Shown piece after piece: positions 24,813 to 32,998 of a DNA stretch of 64,000 nt. Positions within the stretch are counted from its first letter, which is position 1, and every line of letters begins with the position of its first letter. The notes beneath the pieces were generated by a model. That model worked only from the letters and a program-made list of their open reading frames with translations, had not been told where the DNA came from and did not search any database. The DNA is from Paracoccaceae bacterium. GTDB lineage: Bacteria; Pseudomonadota; Alphaproteobacteria; Rhodobacterales; Rhodobacteraceae. A program made the position numbers and the translations under genes. The stretch spans positions 496,001 through 560,000 of the forward strand of contig JACKKD010000003.1 in assembly GCA_020637675.1 (NCBI GenBank), given 5' to 3'.

Positions 24813-26900
24813 ATGGACACTCGTGCAAGACAGGCGCGCAGGGCCAACCTGCGGCGCCTGCTGAAACCGCGCTCCGTCGCCCTTGTCGGCGGACGGACGC
24901 TGGCGCCGTCCGTCGCTATGCTGCGCAAGGCGGGCTTCGACGGCGATATCCAGGTCGTGAACCCGTTCCAGCGGGAAATCGGCGGCATCGCCTGCGTGCC
25001 GACGATCGCCGACCTGCCTGACGCGCCGGACGCCGCGTTCCTCAGCATCAACCGCAAGCTGACTGTGGAGGCCGTGCGCACGCTGTCCGCGCGCGGGGCC
25101 GGGGGCGCGGTGTGCTTCGCCGCCGGCTTCGGCGAGATGGGCGAGGAGGGCACGCGTTTGCAGGCGGACCTTGTCGCCGCCGCCGGAGACCTTGCGGTGG
25201 CGGGGCCCAACTCCAACGGTCTCCTGAACCGGCTAGACCGGCTGGCGTTGTGGCCGATGGACGACCACGATCCGCAGCCGGTGGAACGCGGGCCCGCCAT
25301 CATCTCGCAGTCGGGCGGCATTGCCTATGCCTTCGTGCGCGACCGGCGCGGGCTTGCGCCTGCGGTCATCGCCTCTACCGGAAACCAGGTACTGCTCGAC
25401 GTGGCGGACTGGCTGGCGGTGCTGGGCGAGGACCCGCGCGTCACCGCCATCGGCATCTTCATGGAAGGCCCGGGCGACGTCGCTGCAGTGGCCGACGCGG
25501 CCGCAGTCACCCGCGGGCGGAACCTGCCGGTGGTCGTGCTGAAAAGCGGCCGCAGCGCGCTTGGCGCGGAAATGGCGCTGACGCATACCGGCGCGCTGGC
25601 CGGCGACGACGATCTGTTCGACGCGCTCTGCGACCGGCTCGGCTTCACCCGGGTTCGGACCCTTCCGCAGCTGCTCGAGACCCTGAAGGCGCTAAGCGCC
25701 TGGGGTGACGGGCTGAAGGGCAACCGGATGGCGGTGCTGACGGCAAGCGGTGCAGCACGTGCGCTCTTTGCCGATGCCGCCTTCGACCATGGACTCGCGT
25801 TGCCGGCCGTCTCGGCGCGGGTCGCGTCACGGTTGCGCCCGCAACTGCCGGAATTCGCGCATGTGTCGAATCCCTTGGACCACAACGCCTATTACACCGG
25901 CATGGACGTGCTCTCGATGGAGAACGAACCCGCGCTCCACGAGTGCTTCCGCACGATGCTGCTGGATGGCTACGACATCGGCGTCATGAACACCGACGGC
26001 GGAGACACCGAGGACGGCAACCCAACGCTTCGCGCCTGGATCCGGGCCGCGCACGAGACCGGCACGCCGGCAGCCATCGTCGCCACGATGCCCGACGAGC
26101 TGTCACGCCATGTGCACCGGCTCTGCCGCGAGGCCGGAATAGCCGCGCTTCAGGGGCTGGACGATGCGGTGGCAGCCATCGCCGCCGCCGTCCGCCACGG
26201 TGCGCGCCGCGGCGTTCCGCGGGAGGACCCGTCGATCCTGCCTCCGGCGCCAGCCTTCGGCGCCACACGCATCGTCAACGAGGAACGGTCGAAGACATTG
26301 CTTGAAATCGCGGGGGTGAGGTTTCCGAAGCGGCGTTTCGTCGCCGCGGACGGGGTTGCGGCGGCGGCCCGGGCGATCGGCTTCCCGGTGGTGCTGAAGG
26401 GGGTTTCGTCCAACGTGCCCCACAAGAACAGGTTCGGTGCAGTCGCAGTCGGCCTATCCGACGCCGCAGCGGTGGAGGCGGCGCTTGCCGCGATGGCGGC
26501 CCGGTTCGCGGACGCGGGCATCACGCCCGACGGCTATCTGGTCGAGGAGATGGTGACGGCTGCGGAGGCGGAACTGATCCTCGGCATCAAGTCGAGCCGG
26601 ATCTACGGTCACGCGCTGATCCTCGGGCGGGGCGGGGTCGATGTCGAGACGGGGGACAAGGCCGTGGCGCTGCTGCTGCCCGCCGCGCGCGGCGCGATCG
26701 ACCGGGCGCTGGCGGGTCTTGGAGTGACGGCGGGTCTCGATCCCGCGATCCGCGGGCGCATCGCCGACATCGCCTGGACAATCGCCGACTATGCCCTCGC
26801 CAACCGGGCGACGCTCGCCGCGCTGGACCTGAATCCGGTTATCGTAACGCAAGACGGCCGGGTGATCGCGGTCGATGCGCTGATCGAGACAGGGGCCTGA
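24813..26900 (+). CDS. ADP-forming (NDP-forming) acyl-CoA synthetase
   Basis: The ATG at 24813 gives 695 residues with the fused alpha-beta layout of ADP-forming acyl-CoA synthetases. A CoA-binding Rossmann domain comes first (PRSVALVGGRTLAPS), then the succinyl-CoA-ligase-like domain with the phospho-His in MALTHTGALAGDDD. A C-terminal ATP-grasp domain starts near NEERSKTLLEIAGV. The family activates short or branched carboxylates to CoA thioesters, or runs in reverse to make ATP. A paralogue is encoded at 42972, in a different catabolic cluster. It is followed 1 bp later by a hydratase gene, so the acyl-CoA is probably hydrated next. Confidence 0.82.
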   Translation: MDTRARQARRANLRRLLKPRSVALVGGRTLAPSVAMLRKAGFDGDIQVVNPFQREIGGIACVPTIADLPDAPDAAFLSINRKLTVEAVRTLSARGAGGAVCFAAGFGEMGEEGTRLQADLVAAAGDLAVAGPNSNGLLNRLDRLALWPMDDHDPQPVERGPAIISQSGGIAYAFVRDRRGLAPAVIASTGNQVLLDVADWLAVLGEDPRVTAIGIFMEGPGDVAAVADAAAVTRGRNLPVVVLKSGRSALGAEMALTHTGALAGDDDLFDALCDRLGFTRVRTLPQLLETLKALSAWGDGLKGNRMAVLTASGAARALFADAAFDHGLALPAVSARVASRLRPQLPEFAHVSNPLDHNAYYTGMDVLSMENEPALHECFRTMLLDGYDIGVMNTDGGDTEDGNPTLRAWIRAAHETGTPAAIVATMPDELSRHVHRLCREAGIAALQGLDDAVAAIAAAVRHGARRGVPREDPSILPPAPAFGATRIVNEERSKTLLEIAGVRFPKRRFVAADGVAAAARAIGFPVVLKGVSSNVPHKNRFGAVAVGLSDAAAVEAALAAMAARFADAGITPDGYLVEEMVTAAEAELILGIKSSRIYGHALILGRGGVDVETGDKAVALLLPAARGAIDRALAGLGVTAGLDPAIRGRIADIAWTIADYALANRATLAALDLNPVIVTQDGRVIAVDALIETGA

Positions 26901-26901
26901 C

Positions 26902-27846
26902 ATGGACACGATCAAGGGTCTACGCGGCCCGGATTATCGTGTGCCGATCGAATGGGGCGCGATTCGTCTATTCGTGCGCTCGCTCTACTCAACGCATCCG
27001 GCGTGGCTCGACGACCCTCGGGCGGTGGTGCCGCCGACCTTCCTCGTGATGGCGGGATACCACTGGGGATACATCCTCGAACGCGCCCCGGAAGGATCTG
27101 CGCTGGCCGGAGTCGACTGCCGAGGCACGACCGACGGAGAACAGTCTTTCGAGTTTTTCGGGCCGCCGCCGCGGGTTGGCGACGTGCTGACGGCGTCGAC
27201 GGAGGTTGCAGACCACTACTTCAAGGCCGGCCGCGCTGGCGGGCGGCTAGAGTTCTTCGTGATGCGGACGGATTTCCGCGATGCGACGGGGCGTCTGGTT
27301 GCCCGCTGGATGCCGACCTCGATCCGGCCCGAGCACCGGGGAGCGACAAGCGGCGGGGCGTGCGGCGGGCCGAAGCGCCGACCCTGGCTGCACGCGGGCG
27401 AGAAACGGAACCAGCTTGATGCCGTCAGGCCCGCCGCTGGCGCGCTGTCGGTGGGCGACGGCCCCGGCCCGGTCGAGATGCCGGCGCTGACGCTGACCGA
27501 CATGATCCGCTACCAGTGCGCCTCGGGCGAGGATTCGCCTGGTCATCACGACACGCTGGCCGCCCAAGCGCATGGGATGGCCGACTTCATCTCGGTCGGG
27601 ATGCATCACGCGGGCGTGCTTGGCGCCTATGCCGCGCACTGGCTGGCGCCGGAAAATGCCCGTGCCTTCCGCGCCCGGTTCTTGACGACAGTTTGGCCCG
27701 GCGATGCGCTCACCTATCGGGGGAGCATTACCGGTTTTGGCGAAGGGGCAGACGGCCCGACCGTCGAGCTTGCCCTCGACTGCCTGCGCGAGGGCGAGCC
27801 GGTGGTGCGTGCCTCTGCAGTCTTCCTAAGGCCCGAAGCAACGTGA
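26902..27846 (+). CDS. MaoC/FAS1-like double hotdog acyl-CoA hydratase
   Basis: The 314-residue protein has two hotdog modules. The first (residues about 1-150) resembles the MaoC dehydratase N-terminal or FAS1-like domain (PPTFLVMAGYHWG, GEQSFEFFGPPPRVGDVLT). The second (about 190-310) contains LTLTDMIRYQCASGEDSP, the usual position of the catalytic Asp/His loop, and ends with the typical hydratase strand. It would hydrate or dehydrate a 3-hydroxyacyl-CoA. Coupling to the upstream acyl-CoA synthetase (1-bp gap) supports a CoA pathway. Confidence 0.72.
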   Translation: MDTIKGLRGPDYRVPIEWGAIRLFVRSLYSTHPAWLDDPRAVVPPTFLVMAGYHWGYILERAPEGSALAGVDCRGTTDGEQSFEFFGPPPRVGDVLTASTEVADHYFKAGRAGGRLEFFVMRTDFRDATGRLVARWMPTSIRPEHRGATSGGACGGPKRRPWLHAGEKRNQLDAVRPAAGALSVGDGPGPVEMPALTLTDMIRYQCASGEDSPGHHDTLAAQAHGMADFISVGMHHAGVLGAYAAHWLAPENARAFRARFLTTVWPGDALTYRGSITGFGEGADGPTVELALDCLREGEPVVRASAVFLRPEAT

Positions 27847-27873
27847 CCGGCACGTCCCCGTGACCGGCCGGGC

Positions 27874-28519
27874 TCAGTCCACAAGCCGACGGCGGGAGGT
27901 TTCACGTCTGGCAAGGAGCGCCACGAGCGCAACCGCTGCCGCCGCAACCAGATATCATCCCGGGGCGCCCTTGCTTCCGGTCGCCCCTATCAGCAAGGGC
28001 GCGACGAAGGGCTTCGTTCCGCCGAAGCGTGCATGGGCCGAATTGAAGCTGAAGGCAAAGTCGCTGTAGCGCACCTTCGTCGGGAAGACTTCCGAAAGGA
28101 ACCCCGGAAACGTGCCATCATTGAAGGTCAGGAGCGCGCCGAAGGCCAGCTGGATTGCGATGATCTCGGCCGGCGAGGCGCCGACGCGGAGCGAAAGCAG
28201 CGGCACGTTCAGGCCCATGAACAGGATCGACGCGGTGACCGGAACGGTCTTGCGGCCGAACCGGTCGCAAAGCGCGCCCGTCAGGGAGATCAGCCCGATG
28301 TAGAACGCCTGCGACAGGCTGTTGGCGAGGAAGGGCTGCGATTCGTCCACCCCGATCGTGGAGATGAGATAGGTCGTCATGTTGCTCAGGATCAGACTGA
28401 GCCCCACAGCGTTGAGGCAGGTCGCGCCGAGCGAGATCAGGACCTCCTTGCGGAACGAACCGAGAAGCCCGGACGGGCATCTGCGGAACGTGATGGCCGT
28501 CCTCGAGTTCGCGGAACTC
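27874..28519 (-). pseudogene. MHS-type MFS transporter remnant (C-terminal half)
   Basis: The reading frame carries helices of the metabolite:H+ symporter branch of the major facilitator superfamily (SLILSNMTTYLISTIG, ALCDRFGRKTVPVTASILFM, PAEIIAIQLAFGALLTF). The N-terminal six helices are missing. A shift of frame is needed near 28465 to join PEFRELEDGHHVPQMPV to LLGSFRKEVLI. A TGA, probably from a Trp TGG, interrupts the frame after SKGAPG (near 27955). The same frame then continues as a last helix LVAAAAVALVALLARRE to the stop at 27874. At its 5-prime end it joins abruptly to the aioA remnant. Confidence 0.65.
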
Positions 28520-29552
28520 CGGCGGTTGTATTCCCGCTTGAAGGCCGAGGCGTTCAGCGTCGTCTTGCAGTGGTCGTTTGCCCAGATGTGATGCACCTTG
28601 CCGCGCCCAGCGATCAGGAGCTGGTCAATGTAGGGGGCAGGGCGGCCGACATGGGCATCCGACGGGCGGTAGTAGCCTTCCTGGTGGCCGCCCAGACGAC
28701 AGCCGCCGCCGCCTTCGCGTCCGGATTGCCGGTCGCCAAGGCGATGTTCAGCAGCGCACCGATGGTGCGGTAGTTGTCGTTGACCCAGATGATGCCCTTT
28801 TCAAACGCAGTCACGTAATTGCGCCGCGAGCCGTCGTCCTTCGGCCTGGCGATCCACTCTGCCGCCTTGACGATGTCGGCCTCGGCTACGCCGGATATTT
28901 CGGCTGCCTCTGCCGTGGAGATCCGACAAGCCTCGCGCGCGGCCTCGAACGAACCGAGGTTCGCCGGGTGCGCCTCGTCCTCGCTTACAGCGATGCCGTC
29001 TACGAAGGTGGACTTGGCGATGAAGTCCGCGTCCACCCAGCCCTGGTCGGAGATATGGGTGAAGAGTGCGTTGAAGAGCGCGAGGTCCGTGCCCGAGTTG
29101 ATCTGCAGTTGCGGGACGTTCTCCGCCCCCGCGACCTCCTCGCAGGCGTTGATCGTGACGGTCCGGCGCGGATCGACGACCAGCACGCGCGCGCCGTTCC
29201 GCATCCCCGGCATCATGTGGTTGAGAAAGAGGTTCGTCTGCGTCTCGATCGGGTTCGCGCCAACGAGGAAGTTGGTGTCGGTCACCTCGTAGTCGCCGTA
29301 GCCGTAGTTCAGTTCATCCACGCCCATATCTCGGCTGGATTGGACCTTGGCGTTGTAGGCCGGGCGGTTGTGGATGCGGCAGTGCTTCACCTTCATCGAG
29401 CCGAAATAGAGCTTGCCTGTGTCCCAGATGTTCTCGTAGCCGCCCGCCGAACCGCCGTGGTCGAACATCGAGACGAAGAGGTCGTCGTCGTTCTCCTTGT
29501 CGATCACCCGTGCGGTTACCCGCGCCACGAGATCCAGCGCATCGTCCCAGAT
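28520..29552 (-). pseudogene. aioA: Arsenite oxidase large subunit (aioA) fragment
   Basis: About 345 codons match the middle of the molybdopterin subunit of arsenite oxidase: WDDALDLVARVT, FDHGGSAGGYENIWDTGKLY, RIHNRPAYNAKVQSSRDMGV, VDPRRTVTINACEEVAG, EKGIIWVNDNYRT. The cluster-binding N-terminus and the whole C-terminal half are absent. The frame is broken in a GCG-rich run near 28712; downstream the other frame resumes the family sequence as RLGGHQEGYYRPSDAHVGRP, PYIDQLLIAG and VHHIWANDHCKTTLNA. The homology stops at about 28520, where the transporter remnant starts, and at 29552, next to the integrase remnant. No small subunit or ars genes are nearby, so this is debris from an arsenic island. 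Confidence 0.75.
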
Positions 29553-29559
29553 CGTGGGC

Positions 29560-29995
29560 GATCTTTGGCAATCAGCGCATCGGCAGCGTGTCCGATCAGT
29601 GACTCGGCCTCGCGATCTTCGATCTTGCCAGCGACCAGCAGACGCAACTTCTTCGCGTAGGCAGAGCGGCCGCTCCGCAAGAAGTCGCCAGTCTGAGCAC
29701 CGATCCCGGCCGATCGCTCCATATCGTCCGAGAGAAGTTCGGCAACGTAGTGCTCCTTGGCGGCACTGGACAGGGTGGGCCGGCCGGCTTCGCCCATTCA
29801 ATCCAAAACTTCCTGCGCTTCGTCGATCCTTGCGAGGAGCGAACCGATGATGCCAATCGTCGTCTTCTCGCGGGGTTTTGCCTATTGCGGCAGTCCGACA
29901 TGAACCAGCTTTCGCTGCCCGATGAGAGCCCGAAGGTGTTCAGGGACGACAATCCGGACGATCCAGTTGGCGTGAACATGCCGGACGTATTTCAT
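29560..29995 (-). pseudogene. Tyrosine recombinase N-terminal remnant (DUF6538-type)
   Basis: From the ATG at 29995 the frame reads MKYVRHVHANWIVRIVVPEH and LRALIGQRKLVHVGLPQ, like the N-terminal domain of phage-type integrases that begin with a DUF6538 segment. A TAG follows, then the same frame continues (AKPREKTTIGIIGSLLARID, EAQEVLD), meets a TGA, and continues again for about 78 codons ending in AADALIAK at 29564. The catalytic domain is missing; the sequence switches to aioA. The start lies 107 bp downstream of the ffs 3-prime end, where an integrase that uses ffs as attachment site would be. Confidence 0.6.
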
Positions 29996-30049
29996 GCCTT
30001 TCCACCATCTCCGTTGTGGCGATTTCTTTAGCACCGCAGGTAGCAAAAA

Positions 30050-30065
30050 ACCTTCATATGAAGGT
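30050..30065 (-). terminator. Perfect 16-bp palindrome with T-run (candidate ffs terminator)
   Basis: ACCTTCATATGAAGGT is a perfect palindrome. Read on the minus strand it is followed by a run of T (complement of the A-run at 30045-30050), as in a rho-independent terminator. It lies about 40 bp past the ffs 3-prime end. Confidence 0.45.
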
Positions 30066-30101
30066 GAAAAAAAGGAAACGCAGGCGTTCTGAGGGGAAAA
30101 G

Positions 30102-30203
30102 GTGAGAGGCTGGACAACGACCCAAGCGGGGCTCGTTACGGCTGCTTCCTTCCGGACCTGACCGGGTTGGCGAGGCGCTCGCCCGCGCCAACCTCTCGGG
30201 GTC
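30102..30203 (-). ncRNA. ffs: 4.5S / signal recognition particle RNA
   Basis: On the minus strand the sequence holds the universally conserved SRP core GTCAGGTCCGGAAGGAAGCA, flanked by CCGAGAGGTTGG at the 5-prime side. The matching CCAGCCTCTC at the 3-prime side closes the long hairpin, for a total of about 100 bases. This RNA binds Ffh and guides inner-membrane proteins to the translocon. A -10-like TTATAT lies just upstream (30205-30210 on the plus strand) and a TTGCGC (30228-30233) could be the -35. The ends are estimated to within a few bases. Its last 14 bases recur at 19744-19757. Confidence 0.88.
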
Positions 30204-30397
30204 GGATATAATCCTGCCGAGGGGGGCGCGCAAGCCCGGAGCGGGCGGACGCGGTGGGAGGAACTCAGCCGAGGACGAGGGTGCATGCTCGACCGCCCGG
30301 TCAAATCGTGCTAGATGCCTCATCGGACAGCGTCGGCGGACTGCGGCCGCGCAACCCGATTTTCATACGTCGCCCATTTACATCCGAGGCATAGGAC

Positions 30398-31270
30398 ATG
30401 ACGATTCACACAAGGGGCTTGCGTGGCCCAACTTCCGTTCCCCGCGAGGTGGCGATCCGGTCGGGACACCGCAGCCTTTCCGGATGTCTCCACCGCGCCG
30501 AATCTCCCATCGCCGCCGTCGTGCTGAACGGCGCGGTGGGCGTGCCGCAGGGCTTTTACGGCGACTTCGCCCGATGGCTCGCCGAGGAGCGCGGTATCGC
30601 CTGCCTGACCTACGACTACCGCGACTTCGGCACCTCGGGCAGCGGGCGCCCGCGCCTCTCGGACGCGACGATGACCGACTGGGGCGTCGTCGACCAGATG
30701 GCGGCGCGCGCTTTCCTGGAGGCGCTGTTCCCCGACCTGCCCATCTGGATCATCGGCCATTCCATCGGCGGTGCGGTGCTGCCCTTCCAGTCCGGGTTCG
30801 AGCGTGTGGCGCGTGCTATCGTGGTCGGATCGGGCGTTGTCCATGTCTCCGACCATCCCTGGCCCTATCAGGCTCTGGCACGGCTCTTCTGGCAGGGCCA
30901 CGGGCCGGTCATGACCCGCGCGCTCGGCTTTCTGCCGGGGCGGCTTTCCGGCTTTGGCGCCGACCTGCCGGCGGGCGTCTACTGGCAGTGGCGGCGCTGG
31001 TGCCTGTCGCGCGGCTACCACCTGAACGACGCCGGCGGCCGGCTGCCGGTGCCGGACTGGCGGGCCTTCACCGCGCCGATGAAGTTCGTCGCCATGGCCG
31101 ACGATCCCGTGGTGCCACCGGCGGCCGTCTGGCGGTTGATGCGCCACTTCCCCGAGGCAGTGAAGCGCCAGCTCGTCTTGCATCCGGATGAGGTTGGGGT
31201 GCGGAAGATCGGGCATATGGGGGTCTTTCACCGCGCCAACGCGGAGCTCTGGCCTCTGATGATCGCGTGA
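30398..31270 (+). CDS. Alpha/beta-fold hydrolase
   Basis: A 290-residue hydrolase with GHSIGGAVLPF as the nucleophile elbow, an acid in ADDPVVPPAAV and a C-terminal His in IGHMGVFH. The region around AVVLNGAVGVPQGFYGDFAR and the DYRDFGTSGSG strand fit the serine-aminopeptidase/BAAT-like branch. The substrate is unknown. It overlaps or nearly abuts the small phosphatase gene that follows, so the two are probably co-transcribed. Confidence 0.75.
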   Translation: MTIHTRGLRGPTSVPREVAIRSGHRSLSGCLHRAESPIAAVVLNGAVGVPQGFYGDFARWLAEERGIACLTYDYRDFGTSGSGRPRLSDATMTDWGVVDQMAARAFLEALFPDLPIWIIGHSIGGAVLPFQSGFERVARAIVVGSGVVHVSDHPWPYQALARLFWQGHGPVMTRALGFLPGRLSGFGADLPAGVYWQWRRWCLSRGYHLNDAGGRLPVPDWRAFTAPMKFVAMADDPVVPPAAVWRLMRHFPEAVKRQLVLHPDEVGVRKIGHMGVFHRANAELWPLMIA

Positions 31271-31296
31271 GGGCGGAGGCAGCGGCAGGGGCTGGC

Positions 31297-31785
31297 ATGA
31301 CGCGCGAGTTTGCGATTTCGGAACTGGCGCTTGGCGGCGGGCGGGTCGCGCTTTGCCCGATGCCGGGTGCCGCGGGCGGCTATGGCGCGGACCTTGCCAG
31401 GATCCTCGCATGGCGCCCGGCGATGGTGGTGACGCTGGCGACCGAACCGGAGATGGTCGACGCAGGCGCTGCGGGACTGCCCGGAGACCTGGCGCGCGAG
31501 GGCATCGCCTGGTGCCACCTGCCGGTGCCCGATTTCGCGGCGGAGAGCGTTGCTCTGATGTTGGATTGGCGCACGGTGTCGAACATGGCGCTGGAGCACC
31601 TCGCCGCCGGCGCAGGCGTGCTTTTCCACTGCCGGGGCGGCTGCGGGCGGTCGGGAATGGCGGTGATGCGGCTGATGGTGGCGTCGGGCGAGGCGCCGGA
31701 TGCGGCGCTCCTGCGGCTGCGGGGCGTGCGCCCCTGCGCCGTGGAGACCGAGCCCCAGAGGCGCTGGGCGGCAAAGGGGGCATGA
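31297..31785 (+). CDS. Protein tyrosine phosphatase-like protein
   Basis: With the ATG at 31297 the protein has 162 residues. The P-loop HCRGGCGRSGMAVMRL fits the Cys-x5-Arg signature of dual-specificity/tyrosine phosphatases, and a general-acid Asp lies upstream in LPVPDFAAE. A GTG at 31267, overlapping the stop of the hydrolase gene, is an alternative start and would couple the two genes. The enzyme may dephosphorylate a protein or a small molecule; nothing here decides which. Confidence 0.72.
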   Translation: MTREFAISELALGGGRVALCPMPGAAGGYGADLARILAWRPAMVVTLATEPEMVDAGAAGLPGDLAREGIAWCHLPVPDFAAESVALMLDWRTVSNMALEHLAAGAGVLFHCRGGCGRSGMAVMRLMVASGEAPDAALLRLRGVRPCAVETEPQRRWAAKGA

Positions 31786-32092
31786 CTCCACGCCGGGGCT
31801 TCCCCTCCGGGTGTCTGGCGAAAATCGCGGGCGAAGCGAGGTGTCGCGTTCCGAACGCCGGACACGCGGGTTGGATTTCACGCCCTTCTTTTCTGTATCG
31901 GGTATGGGCGCTGAGAGCCGTGGAATTTCGCGCCGGGTTGGCGGTGTGGCCGGCATCCCGATCAAGCCGTGACCTCTCGGGGGAGCGGCGCTACCCTGCC
32001 GCACAGTCGAGAGCATCATCTGCGCGGACCCATACCGGCCCACCGATACCCTCGGGGCCGGTCATGTCGTCAGAAGCCGCACCAGGGGCCTG
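31786..32092. other. 307-bp gap between convergent genes
   Basis: I see no supported gene or RNA in this gap. It separates the phosphatase gene from the C-terminal end of the minus-strand transporter gene. Confidence 0.4.
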
Positions 32093-32998
32093 TCACCTGG
32101 AAACCAGATAGAAGATGCTGCTGCTTGCCACCACGGCAGCGCCTATCAAGGTCCAGGTGCCGGGTATAGCACCCCAGACGACCCAGGTGACGCCCGTGGA
32201 CCACAGCAGACCGGTGTAACCAAACGGAGCGAGGTCGGACGCGGGCGCGGAACGATAGGCGAGTGAACCCAGTCCGATCCCGAAGCTGGAGCAGAGGGCG
32301 GCGGCGCAAAACAGGAACAGGTCGCTCAGGTTCAGCGCGGTCCAGTGGCCGGCCGTGAACGGGACGATGTAGACGGCAGCGAAGGCTGCGCCGAAGATGC
32401 TGACCGTCCAGAGGTTGTCCTCGCCCGGAAGCCACCGCGAAGTCAGCGAGATTGCCGCATAGAGGACGGCACAAGCGAGAATCAGCAAGGAAGCGGGCTG
32501 AAATGTCGACGCGCCGGGCTGAATGGCGATGACGACGCCCGCGAAGCTTATCAGGACAGCGGCCCAGGTCCGCCATCCGGGGCGCTCCTTGAACACGATG
32601 ACCGAGCCCACCGTCACCAGGAACGGGGATGCAAAGACGATCACCGTGGCTTCGGCGACGCTGAGATACTTCAGGGCGCGAATGTACATGTATGCGGCCA
32701 GGAGTCCCAGCGCGCCGCGGAGAGCGTAGAGCCAGAAGGCGGATGACCAGCGGACCCGGTCGCGGCCGAGCACGATCGCCATGACTGCCAGGAGCGGCAT
32801 TGCCAGTACGCTCCGCACAAAGATGATGATGGTGACGTCGTAGCTTTCGATCAGGAATTTGGTGACCGTGTCGTTGAGCGTGAAGCACAGCGAACTGAGG
32901 CAGATCATGATGATCGCGGTGATTGACCGGGACAGCTTTCGCGCCGGTTGTCCTCGGGTCGCCGTCTCGGATCCGCGCGTGGAAGAGGTTTCGGTCAT
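32093..32998 (-). CDS. DMT-superfamily (EamA) transporter
   Basis: Starting at the ATG at 32998 (overlapping the upstream stop as ATGA) the protein has 301 residues with about ten hydrophobic helices in two EamA repeats. The first contains ALRGALGLLAAYMYIRALKY and AEATVIVFASPFLVTVGSVI, the second SLAYRSAPASDLAPFGYTGL. Members export or import metabolites such as amino acids and drugs; the substrate cannot be told. It is co-transcribed with a shortened MFS gene, and both are divergent from the nitronate monooxygenase gene. Confidence 0.82.
   Translation of the reverse strand: MTETSSTRGSETATRGQPARKLSRSITAIIMICLSSLCFTLNDTVTKFLIESYDVTIIIFVRSVLAMPLLAVMAIVLGRDRVRWSSAFWLYALRGALGLLAAYMYIRALKYLSVAEATVIVFASPFLVTVGSVIVFKERPGWRTWAAVLISFAGVVIAIQPGASTFQPASLLILACAVLYAAISLTSRWLPGEDNLWTVSIFGAAFAAVYIVPFTAGHWTALNLSDLFLFCAAALCSSFGIGLGSLAYRSAPASDLAPFGYTGLLWSTGVTWVVWGAIPGTWTLIGAAVVASSSIFYLVSR

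Larger units (their letters stand above)
19744..30115. mobile_element. Candidate decayed genomic island integrated at ffs
   Basis: The segment is bounded by the 14-bp direct repeats at 19744-19757 and 30102-30115 (ffs end). It contains a tyrosine recombinase remnant next to ffs, an XRE-type gene broken by an amber codon, fragments of aioA and an MHS transporter, and a small catabolic cluster. All are expected in an old, immobilised island. Integrase next to an RNA gene plus a distal copy of the RNA end is the usual signature. The boundary call rests on a single short repeat, so it remains a hypothesis. Confidence 0.4.
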
